From the NCBI RefSeq assembly GCF_003002055.1, contig NZ_PVZF01000006.1, positions 124,001-188,000 on the forward strand: DNA of 64,000 bases. The letters run 5' to 3'. The DNA is from Kineococcus rhizosphaerae. GTDB lineage: Bacteria > Actinomycetota > Actinomycetes > Actinomycetales > Kineococcaceae. A model generated the notes under the pieces. The model saw only the letters and a list, made by a program, of their open reading frames with translations. It was not told where the DNA came from and made no database searches. The position numbers and the translations under genes are program-made. Positions 50,820 to 57,976 of this stretch are shown one piece after another; the first letter of the stretch is position 1, and each line of letters opens with the position of its first letter.

Positions 50820-51710
50820 TCAGTCGATGTGTTCCAGTTCCCACGTCCGGGCGTGCCGATCGTCGATGGCCGAGCAGGTCAGCCGGTGGGCGGGCGCCGA
50901 TCCGACGCGCAAGTGCACCCCGAACACCCGACCTCCGTGTTCGAGGTCGACGCGCCAGCGTCCCCCTTCCTCGTCGACGACGGCCCGAGGACGCAGCGCC
51001 TCGATCCCGTCGATCCCCCGTTGCAGCCGGACGTGGCCCTCGGCGGCTTGGACCACCCCGGGATCGCAGGAGCGTCCCCGCAGCAGGTGCGGCAGGACGC
51101 GGTCGTCCTGCAGCGCGGCCAGCAGGGCGGGTGCGTCGTCCGGTGACAGCCGACCGTGCGTGATCCCCGACGGCAGGGACAGCGCGGTCGCCGCGAACCG
51201 GTCACCGCCCAGGTGGGAGCACTCCCAGACGGGGTCGGGGTCGAGGGCGGCCAAGGCAGCGACGACGGGACGTCCCCGCAGGGCGCAGCACCAGTCCTTC
51301 TTCCCGTGCGTGCAGACCAGCAGCAGCTGGTCACCGTGCGGCGACCACCCCTCCGCGGCAGCTGCGGCGTGGGCGATGCTCGTGGCCGGGGTCGTCCTCG
51401 TGAGGGTTCGGGCGTGACCGCGGCGGACGTCGACGAGGAACAGGCGTCTGGGTCCGTGCGGGTCGAGGTCGCGCGTCCCGTGGCGGCGGATCAACAGGAG
51501 TTTCAGGCCGCGTCCCTGAGCCGTCCGCCGGACTGCGTCGGTCGTCTCGGCCCCCAGCCGCGACGCGGGAACGGCCCCGGGCCCCCACGCGCCCGGCTCT
51601 TCGATCAGGAGGTAGCCGCGCACCGCGGTGGCGGTCCCGAGCAAGGCGTCGCCCCGCTCGTCCGCCGCCGCGGCGCACGAGAACCTCCGCGCGATGGCCT
51701 GCGTGCTCAG
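50820..51710 (-). CDS. Sucrase/ferredoxin-like family protein (thioredoxin-fold 2Fe-2S)
   Basis: About 296 residues. The family motif CTHGKKDWCCALRGRPV (C133, C141, C142) and WECSHLGGDRFAAT (C164) supply four cysteines expected to hold a 2Fe-2S cluster. Conventional starts begin only at TTG 51644, which would cut off the family's N-terminal segment (RRFSCAAAADERGDALLGTA). The frame reaches a CTG at 51710 whose CTGA overlaps the JmjC stop, mirroring the GTGA overlaps elsewhere, so a CTG start is my preference. It is third in the peptide-JmjC-ferredoxin operon and may deliver electrons. Confidence 0.75.
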   Translation of the reverse strand: MSTQAIARRFSCAAAADERGDALLGTATAVRGYLLIEEPGAWGPGAVPASRLGAETTDAVRRTAQGRGLKLLLIRRHGTRDLDPHGPRRLFLVDVRRGHARTLTRTTPATSIAHAAAAAEGWSPHGDQLLLVCTHGKKDWCCALRGRPVVAALAALDPDPVWECSHLGGDRFAATALSLPSGITHGRLSPDDAPALLAALQDDRVLPHLLRGRSCDPGVVQAAEGHVRLQRGIDGIEALRPRAVVDEEGGRWRVDLEHGGRVFGVHLRVGSAPAHRLTCSAIDDRHARTWELEHID

Positions 51711-52960
51711 ACCTGCTCCCCCGCCGGCAGGAGCACGCTCTCGCGCAGCAGACGACGCAGGACCACCAGGGCATCGTCGGGGTCGAGCCCCACCGCAGCC
51801 AACTCCGACGCCGAGGTCCGTTCCGCGGCCAGGACGTGCTCCAGAGCCGGACGCAGCCAGCCGGGGAACGTGATCCGGCGGTCCGGCAGGACGACGTCCA
51901 CCGTCTCCCCGCCCCCCGTCAGCCGAGCACGGGTGCCGCGGCGCGGCCTCAACGGACGCTGCGCGGTGAGGGTGCGGACCGCTTCGTCCTGCGCGAGGAC
52001 CGGAACGGGTTCCGGCGGCACGGCACCGGCCTGGCGACGGGCGGCGAGGCGGTGGACCGCGTCGTCGTCGAGGGTGTCCAGCCAGCGCTGGGCGGCGGCG
52101 CGGAACTCCTTGACCTCCTCCGGGGACAGCGCGCCGGGCAGCGGGAGAGCCCGTCGCAGGGCCACGTCCTCAGCCCCCGCCGAGGCGACCGCGTCACCGA
52201 GGACGTCGGCCCACGTCGTCGCCAGGAGACCGACCGTCAGGTGGATGGAGCGGTCCTCGGTCGTGCGGGCCGAGTGCAGCCAGCCTCTGGGGAGGTAGAG
52301 GGCGTCACCGGGTTCGAGCACCGTGTCGATGACCGGGGCGCGCCCACCCACGGGATCCGGGCCCAGGCGGGTGGAGGGCTGCGACTTCGACGGCAGCTCG
52401 ACCACGGGCGGGTGGATCGTCCAGTGCTTGCGCCCGTCGACCTGCAGCACCACGACGTCGTGGGTGTCGTGGTGGGGTTTGAAACCCTGCGCACCCGGCG
52501 GGGTGATGTAGACGTTGACCTGGCACTGGTGGCCCAGGTCCTCGGCGAGCTGGGAGCAGAACGTCTGCAGCGGCGGCCAGGTGCGGTGCAACGCCTGCAG
52601 GACGATGGTCGCCCCGGCCGCGTGGGCCGCCGCGATGCGTTCGGAGTCGGGCAGGTCGGCCAACTGCTGGTTGCCGGCCACCGCGCGCCGGGTGTAGCCC
52701 GAACGCGGCAGCGGTGTGCCGTTCTGCACCAGGGAGAAGAAGGGGGTGCGCAGCGCGCGTGGGCCCAGCAGCTCGTCCACGTCGACCGGTGAGAGCAGGT
52801 CGTGCACGGACGCCCGGCCGCCCTCGGCGGCGCGCTCGGCTGCGCGCACGAGCAGCGGGCGGGCGTTCCAGTGCTCCTCGGCGAGGCGGTCTGCGGCGGC
52901 GCCGAAGCACCGCCGCAGCGCCGGGCCGGCTGCGACCACGTCAGGCCCCAGCGGGGTCAC
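51707..52960 (-). CDS. JmjC-domain (cupin-like) oxygenase, ribosomal-oxygenase type
   Basis: A 417-residue Fe(II)/2-oxoglutarate oxygenase of the RoxA/NO66-like group. The metal motif is in FKPHHDTHDVVVLQVDGRKHW (H163, D165) and the distal H229 in YLPRGWLHSA. A C-terminal helical/winged-helix part (about 300-417) follows, as in ribosomal oxygenases, which hydroxylate protein side chains. GTG 52960 lies inside the last 20 bases of the repeat-peptide gene, so the two are coupled; a longer frame to 53158 is only the shadow of that gene. Its likely substrate is a peptide or protein. Confidence 0.82.
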   Translation of the reverse strand: MTPLGPDVVAAGPALRRCFGAAADRLAEEHWNARPLLVRAAERAAEGGRASVHDLLSPVDVDELLGPRALRTPFFSLVQNGTPLPRSGYTRRAVAGNQQLADLPDSERIAAAHAAGATIVLQALHRTWPPLQTFCSQLAEDLGHQCQVNVYITPPGAQGFKPHHDTHDVVVLQVDGRKHWTIHPPVVELPSKSQPSTRLGPDPVGGRAPVIDTVLEPGDALYLPRGWLHSARTTEDRSIHLTVGLLATTWADVLGDAVASAGAEDVALRRALPLPGALSPEEVKEFRAAAQRWLDTLDDDAVHRLAARRQAGAVPPEPVPVLAQDEAVRTLTAQRPLRPRRGTRARLTGGGETVDVVLPDRRITFPGWLRPALEHVLAAERTSASELAAVGLDPDDALVVLRRLLRESVLLPAGEQV

Positions 52961-53171
52961 TGCCCGCCGGGTCGCTGCCGGAGGGGTCGACCTGGGTGGA
53001 GTCGGAGTCGCCGGAGTCGGCGTCCCCACCCTCACCTCCGTCGGGGTCGACACCTGCCGGGTCGCTGCCGGAGGGGTCGACCTGGGTGGCGTCGCTGTCG
53101 CCGGAGTCGGAATCCCCCTCGGTCGGGGTCGTGGCGGTGGTGGTGATGTCGTCGTCACTGAGGTTGCTCAT
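52941..53171 (-). CDS. Acidic tandem-repeat peptide, candidate precursor peptide
   Basis: A 76-residue peptide: leader-like MSNLSDDDITTTATTPTEGD (1-20), then two 30-residue-period repeats built on DSGDSDATQVDPSGSDPAG and DSGDSDSTQVDPSGSDPAG, ending SDPAGA. It has 18 Asp and 2 Glu but no Lys, Arg, His, Cys or aromatic residue. The DNA repeats exactly for 34 bases with a 90-base period. The ATG at 53171 lacks a strong ribosome binding site. Overlap with the JmjC oxygenase gene suggests it is that enzyme's substrate, as in modified-peptide (RiPP) loci. A Ca2+-binding or disordered linker protein is the main alternative. Confidence 0.6.
   Translation of the reverse strand: MSNLSDDDITTTATTPTEGDSDSGDSDATQVDPSGSDPAGVDPDGGEGGDADSGDSDSTQVDPSGSDPAGSDPAGA
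52966..53110. repeat. 90-bp-period tandem repeat inside the peptide gene
   Basis: The 34 bases at 52966-52999 recur identically at 53056-53089; 53000-53020 and 53090-53110 continue the match with three mismatches. The unit length of 90 bases keeps the reading frame (30 codons). Confidence 0.8.
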
Positions 53172-53314
53172 GCGCGGAGCGTTGCACCGCTCACCCCGCC
53201 CAGCCACCCGGGGCGACGTGCCCCCGCCCTCCGGGGGGACCGTCCGGGACCGGCGGAGGAGGACGCCGCACGGGGGACGGCCCACCTCGTCGCAGGAGGT
53301 CGGACGACTGGCGA

Positions 53315-53485
53315 GACACCCGCCAGGACACCCCTCGTCGTTCGACGAGGCGGGTCGAGCTCCGACGCGCGCCTCCCTTCGAGAACCCGCACGTGCGACC
53401 CGTCGACCACCGCGGTCCGGAGGTCCAGCGGGCCGGCCGCGCTCAGCGCCTCCCGGACCCGCGGCGGCCACTGCGAGCAGGTCGT
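53315..53485 (-). pseudogene. Decayed IS5-family transposase fragment
   Basis: On the minus strand the frame reads TTCSQWPPRVREALSAAG, PLDLRTAVVDGSHVRVLEG, then RRASELDPPRRTTRGVLAGV. This matches the IS5-type DDE block in which the first catalytic Asp lies in AVVDGSHVRALKGG followed by PVDRGKxGSKHH; here the conserved second part is degraded and no catalytic remainder or terminal repeats are seen. It is a relic between the two arms of the peptide cassette. Confidence 0.65.
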
Positions 53486-53802
53486 GTCCTCCGGACCAGC
53501 TCGGGCCCGACGCCGACGGAGGGCCCGACCTCCTGGGACGACCCGGCGGCCACGGGCCGTGTCGAGGTCCGCGGGAAGACGCGGGGCGAGCAGGTGCGGC
53601 ACCCGCTCGAGCCACCCGGACCAGCGTCCCGATCGACGAGTTCCGACACGGGCACGGCACGGAGGGCGCGATCAGCAGACCCGGGGTCGTGGAGACGTGG
53701 TGCGCGCCGTCGCGGCGACCAGCACGAAACCCCTGCCTCCCCGGCCGTGGAGCCTGTGCTCGCCACCGGGCCGGACGTGGAACCCGGTGGTATGACATCA
53801 GC
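53486..53802. other. Intergenic stretch upstream of the hydrolase fusion gene
   Basis: About 320 bases with no supportable gene; open frames on both strands give arginine-rich translations. It may hold further degraded insertion-sequence DNA. At its right end TATGAC (53791-53796) is a -10-like box 6 bases before the next GTG. Confidence 0.4.
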
Positions 53803-55251
53803 GTGCCCACCCCGATCTTCTGCCTGCACGCCCTGGGCTCCAGCTCCCGGGAGTTCGACCTCCTGCGCGACCTGCTCGCCGACCGCCTGGAACTCATCGG
53901 TCTCGACCTGCCGGGTTTCGGCGGTTCCGCGGCCCTGCCCGGGTTCACCGTCGAGGAGATGAGCGCCCACGTCGAGGACGCGATCCGCTCGCACGGAGCC
54001 ACCGAGTGGGCGTTGCTGGGGCATTCCCTGGGCGGCAAGGTCGCCTCGGTCGTGGCGGGGCGGACCATGGACGGCAGCAACGGCCTGTTCGGGTTGCGGG
54101 CGGTCGTCCTGCTGGCCGCCTCCCCGCTGTCCCCCGAACCCATGTCCGACGAACGGCGGCAGTCGATGCTGGCCTGGGCCCAGGACGTCACCCCGTTCCG
54201 GGAGGTGGCGTCGAACGACGCGCGTGCTGCGGGCATCGGCCTCGCGCACGCGCACGAGTTCATCACGGCCAACACCGCCGCACCGCTGTCCCCCGACCGC
54301 GACGCGACGGCCGTCGACGACGTCCTGCGCACCTCCGCGCGGGCCTGGGCCGCGTGGCTGCGCCACGGCAGCAGGGAGGACTGGTCCCGGCAGTTCGCCC
54401 CCAACCCCGTTCCCGCCCTCGTACTGGCCGGTGCGCAGGACGGTGACCTCGACGCCGACGCGCAGCGGGAACTCACCCTGCCGCGCTGGACGGCGGCAGA
54501 GCTGCACGAGGTGCCCGGCGCCGCGCACCTCCTGCCCTGGGAGCGTCCCGATGAGGTCGCGAGCCTCGTCCGGGACTTCTGGGACCGCCGGGTCCGTACC
54601 GGCCCGAGCGTGCCGCCCGCCTGGGCGCGGCTCATCGCCTCCGAGCGCGTCAGTTCCCGCACGCGCCGGGAACTGGCCGCGCGGGCCCTGCCGGACGACC
54701 CCGCGAGGTCCCCCCGGGCGTTGGACGACACCCAGCTGGAGACGTTGCGCGTCCTGGCCGCGCACGCGGTCCCGCAACCGGGTCCGGACGCGGTCGACCT
54801 GGCGCTGCGCGTCGACGACCAGCTCGCCCGTGGTTCCGGTGACGGGTGGCGACCCGACGGATCGCCCGCCGACGTCGTCGCCTACCGGGCCGCCCTCGAC
54901 GAGCTGCGCGCCGCAGCGGACGGTGCCCCCGAGGACGTCGCCGCCGTGCTGGACCGGGTCGCGGCGGGGACCTTCCCGACGGTGGGCGCGATGGGCCCCG
55001 AGCAGCTGCGCGCCTGGTGGGAGGACGCCACCGTGGACCTGGTGCGGCAGTGGATCGGCCACCCGGCGACCATGGCCGCTCTCGACTACGACGGGTTCGC
55101 GACCGGCGGTGACCGGACCCTCGTGACCGGGTTCGGCGCGCTGGGCGGCGCCGCCCGCGAGGAGTGGGAACCGCCGCCGCCCCGGCGTCCGCTCCCCGTG
55201 GTGAGTGGTGCCGAGGACCGGGTACGCCCGACCTGCGGAGGGACCCGGTGA
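53803..55251 (+). CDS. Alpha/beta hydrolase fused to a gluconate 2-dehydrogenase subunit 3-like domain
   Basis: A 482-residue two-part protein. Residues 1-265 are an alpha/beta hydrolase: oxyanion segment CLHALGSSSREFD, nucleophile S75 in LLGHSLGGK, acid D213 in AGAQDGD and H242 in VPGAAHLL. Residues 275-460 are helical (LDDTQLETLRVLAAHAVPQP, LRAWWEDATVDLVRQWIG, HPATMAALDYDGF) and resemble the gluconate 2-dehydrogenase subunit 3 family, whose members help assemble or export the GMC subunit. The next gene, overlapping by GTGA, is exactly such a GMC enzyme, which supports the assignment. No signal peptide is seen. Transcript probably leaderless (TATGAC, 6 bases, GTG). Confidence 0.75.
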   Translation: MPTPIFCLHALGSSSREFDLLRDLLADRLELIGLDLPGFGGSAALPGFTVEEMSAHVEDAIRSHGATEWALLGHSLGGKVASVVAGRTMDGSNGLFGLRAVVLLAASPLSPEPMSDERRQSMLAWAQDVTPFREVASNDARAAGIGLAHAHEFITANTAAPLSPDRDATAVDDVLRTSARAWAAWLRHGSREDWSRQFAPNPVPALVLAGAQDGDLDADAQRELTLPRWTAAELHEVPGAAHLLPWERPDEVASLVRDFWDRRVRTGPSVPPAWARLIASERVSSRTRRELAARALPDDPARSPRALDDTQLETLRVLAAHAVPQPGPDAVDLALRVDDQLARGSGDGWRPDGSPADVVAYRAALDELRAAADGAPEDVAAVLDRVAAGTFPTVGAMGPEQLRAWWEDATVDLVRQWIGHPATMAALDYDGFATGGDRTLVTGFGALGGAAREEWEPPPPRRPLPVVSGAEDRVRPTCGGTR

Positions 55252-56843
55252 AGCTCGACGGGCAACGCCGCTTCGACGGCGAGGACGTCGTCGACGTCGT
55301 CGTGGTGGGCACCGGCGCGGGCGGTGCGCCCCTGCTGTCCGAACTGGCGCGCAGGGGTCTGCGCGTGGTGGCCCTCGAAGCCGGCCCGAACCTCGAACCC
55401 GGGGACCACTCCCCCGACGAGACCGTGGCCGCCGGCCAGATCAACTGGATGCGCGAACGTCTCAGCGGCGGGAGCGCGCCCACGGCCTTCGGCCCCAACA
55501 ACAGCGGTACCGGCGTGGGGGGTTCGACCCTGCACTGGGGGGCGTTCACCCCTCGTCCCAGCGTCCACGACCTGCGGTTGCGCACCGAGACCGGCCTCGG
55601 ACAGGACTGGCCCATCGGGTACGACGACCTGGTCGGCTGGATCGAGCGCGTCGAACGCGAGGTCGGGGTCGCCGGTCCTGAGCACTACCCGTGGGACCCC
55701 TCGCGCCGCTACCTGCTGCCCCCGCCCCCTCGCAACGCCTCGGCCAGCGCCATGCTGCGCGGGTGCGCCGAGGTGGGGATCACGGCCGTCGACGCACCCG
55801 CCGCGCTGACGACGCGTGACCGCCAGCAGCCCGGGTTCGGCCTGCGCCGGGCCTGCGTCTCGTGCGGGGGGTGCCACCAGGGGTGCCGCAACGGGTCGAA
55901 GGTGTCGATGGACACCACGTACCTGCCGGCGGCGGTCGCCGCAGGAGCCGAGATCCGGCCCGACTCCTTCGTGCACACCATCGACGTCGACAGCAGCGGT
56001 GCCGTCTCCTCGGTCGTCTACCACCAGGACGGGCGCGATCACCGCCAGCGCTGCCGGGCCCTGGTGCTCGCCGCCGGAGGCGTGGAGACACCGCGTCTGC
56101 TCCTGAACACCGGGTTGGCCAACGCCAGCGGTCAGGTGGGCCGCAACTTCACCGCCCACGGCGCGACGCAGGTGTGGGGCCGGTTCGAGGACCCCGTGCG
56201 TTCCTACCGCGGCTACCCCTCCTCAATCATCACCGAGGACACCGCACGGCCCGCCGACGCCGACTTCGCCGGTGGCTACCTGATCCAGAGCCTGGGCGTC
56301 CAACCCTCGACGTACGCGACGTCCCTGGTGCGTGGCGGTGGGCTGCGCGGCGCCGAACTCGTGGCTGCGCTGCAGGACTACCCGCACGTGGCCGGGGTCG
56401 GGATCAACGCCGAGTGCCTGCCGTCCGAGGCCAACCGCCTTGAACTGGCCGACGAGACCGACGACCTCGGAATCCCCCTGACCCGGGTCAGCTTCTCCCC
56501 CGGCGCCAACGAGACCGCACTGCGACAGCACGCGGTCCAGACCATGACCGCGATCGTCGAAGCGGCGGGTGGTCGCGATCTGCGGGTCCTGGAACGCACC
56601 GCCCACACCGTCGGCACGGCCCGGATGGGGACCGACCCGGCGTCCTCCGTGGTCGACCCGGACGGGCGGTCCTGGCAGGTGCCGAACCTCTGGATCTGCG
56701 ACAACTCGATCTTCCCCAGTTCCCTCATCGCCAACCCGGCCCTGACGATCATGGCTCTGTCGCTGCGCACCGCCGAAGCCGTGGCCCGCAGCACCGACCC
56801 GCAGCACCGACCCGCAGGAAGGCGAACGCACGTGGAGGACTGA
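55248..56843 (+). CDS. GMC-family oxidoreductase with Fe-S cysteine motif
   Basis: A 531-residue FAD enzyme of the gluconate/glucose dehydrogenase group. FAD loop VVVVGTGAGGAPLLSELARRG (17-37), GVGGSTLHWGAF, and C-terminal HTVGTARMGTDPASSVVDPDGR with the active-site His region, then NPALTIMALSLRTAE. C203, C206, C209 and C213 (CVSCGGCHQGC) match the cluster motif of relatives such as the FAD glucose dehydrogenase catalytic subunit, which carries a 3Fe-4S cluster. It oxidises an alcohol group and passes electrons on. GTG 55248 follows GGAGGG and overlaps the fusion gene stop. Confidence 0.88.
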   Translation: MKLDGQRRFDGEDVVDVVVVGTGAGGAPLLSELARRGLRVVALEAGPNLEPGDHSPDETVAAGQINWMRERLSGGSAPTAFGPNNSGTGVGGSTLHWGAFTPRPSVHDLRLRTETGLGQDWPIGYDDLVGWIERVEREVGVAGPEHYPWDPSRRYLLPPPPRNASASAMLRGCAEVGITAVDAPAALTTRDRQQPGFGLRRACVSCGGCHQGCRNGSKVSMDTTYLPAAVAAGAEIRPDSFVHTIDVDSSGAVSSVVYHQDGRDHRQRCRALVLAAGGVETPRLLLNTGLANASGQVGRNFTAHGATQVWGRFEDPVRSYRGYPSSIITEDTARPADADFAGGYLIQSLGVQPSTYATSLVRGGGLRGAELVAALQDYPHVAGVGINAECLPSEANRLELADETDDLGIPLTRVSFSPGANETALRQHAVQTMTAIVEAAGGRDLRVLERTAHTVGTARMGTDPASSVVDPDGRSWQVPNLWICDNSIFPSSLIANPALTIMALSLRTAEAVARSTDPQHRPAGRRTHVED

Positions 56844-57070
56844 CCACGAGGCGCGGACGCGGGGGACGACGACGAGGAACGCGTTCCCGACGTAGTCTCC
56901 TGCGTTCCACACCCTGGCCGTCGGTCCTGGACCGAGAGCCGCACAGGAGGTCGTCGACGTCGGTCCCGGCCACCCGTCCCTGTCGCTGCCCGACACCGCG
57001 GCTCTCGACGCCCTGGATCGAGTGAGCACGGTGCGCGGGGCGCTGCGCCGGATCGGCGCCACCGGTGGAC

Positions 57071-57748
57071 TCAGCTGTCGATGACCTCGCGAACCCGATC
57101 CCAGCCCCACGTCAGATCCCCGACCAGCGCACGGACCACGCACGAACCCTCGTGCCCCGACCGGCGCCCGCACTGGACGCGGAAACCGTCCACCCCAGCC
57201 CCGGTCTCGCCGCGCAACCACGCTGCCTGGGTCACGACCACCGGGGAGCCGATGATCACCTCACGCTGGATGCTCAGCTGGGGCAGGGCGTCCAAGGCGT
57301 GCAGCACGCGCAGAGCGGCCACCAGCTCGCCCGTCGCGCTGCCGGGTCTGTCGGCGACCCAGCGGGTGGCCGTGCACACCGCCCCCTCGGGCGAACCCGC
57401 CACGCCCGCGCCTGTTCCACGGCCCGATCCAGAACCCGTTCCAGGACCGGCGACCGTCCAGGTGGGGGTGTGCAGAACCGGGTGACGGTCGGGGGCCAGG
57501 TGAGTTGCGATCACCGTCGTCCCCGTGGCCCAACCACCGCGGGCCGAACGCACCAGCTCCTCGAAGGTGGCCGCGGTGTCCAGCAGCTGACCGTGACGAA
57601 CCTTGGCGTAGAAGCACGGGTAGTCCTCGAAGCCCTCGACGTCGGCCGTGGAAGGAGCCGGAGGGCCTGCGGCGGTGATCCGGCGCTGCTGGCGCGTTCC
57701 CTGCTCCTGGGTCGGGTCCCAACGCCGCACCACTCCAGGATGACTCAC
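57071..57748 (-). CDS. Hypothetical protein
   Basis: About 225 residues, start uncertain (GTG 57748 chosen; the open frame runs to 57850). Visible stretches: ADVEGFEDYPCFYAKVRHGQ, LLDTAATFEELVRSARGGW, TTVIATHLAPDRHPVLHTP, a Gly/Ser-rich linker, then GELVAALRVLHALDALPQL and FRVQCGRRSGHEGSCVVRAL. I recognise no family. No signal peptide or membrane helix. It lies just past the GMC gene on the opposite strand and may or may not belong to the peptide cassette. Confidence 0.5.
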   Translation of the reverse strand: MSHPGVVRRWDPTQEQGTRQQRRITAAGPPAPSTADVEGFEDYPCFYAKVRHGQLLDTAATFEELVRSARGGWATGTTVIATHLAPDRHPVLHTPTWTVAGPGTGSGSGRGTGAGVAGSPEGAVCTATRWVADRPGSATGELVAALRVLHALDALPQLSIQREVIIGSPVVVTQAAWLRGETGAGVDGFRVQCGRRSGHEGSCVVRALVGDLTWGWDRVREVIDS

Positions 57749-57976
57749 CACCCACCGGGACACCCCGCGGGGCACCACACCCACGTGGGTACTGCACCTG
57801 CGTGGAGCATCCCGCCTGCACCCGACCGGTACCCGCTGACCTCGCGGCACTGGTCCGGCCCACTGGCGGGGCGGGTCTCCTCAGCTCTGACACCGGCTCA
57901 GCTCCGCGGCTGTCACCGGCGTCCTGGTGCAGAACCGTCACCCGTGTCCTGGTGCACCACGGCGCGAGCCCGTCCG

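Noticed and set aside
51707-53158. A longer JmjC protein starting at 53158 with a Pro/Thr repeat N-terminus
   Set aside because: The repeat region is the peptide gene read in another frame; GTG 52960 gives the family's normal N-terminus.
56950-57083. Plus-strand frame VVDVGPGHPSLSLPDTAA to TGGLSCR resembling the end of a STAS domain
   Set aside because: No start codon after the AGGAGG-like site and similarity too vague to call a pseudogene.
57912-57956. Two 20-base near-identical direct copies of GTCACCGGCGTCCTGGTGCA (18 of 20)
   Set aside because: Only two copies in a noncoding gap, no palindrome or promoter relation; probably a small duplication.
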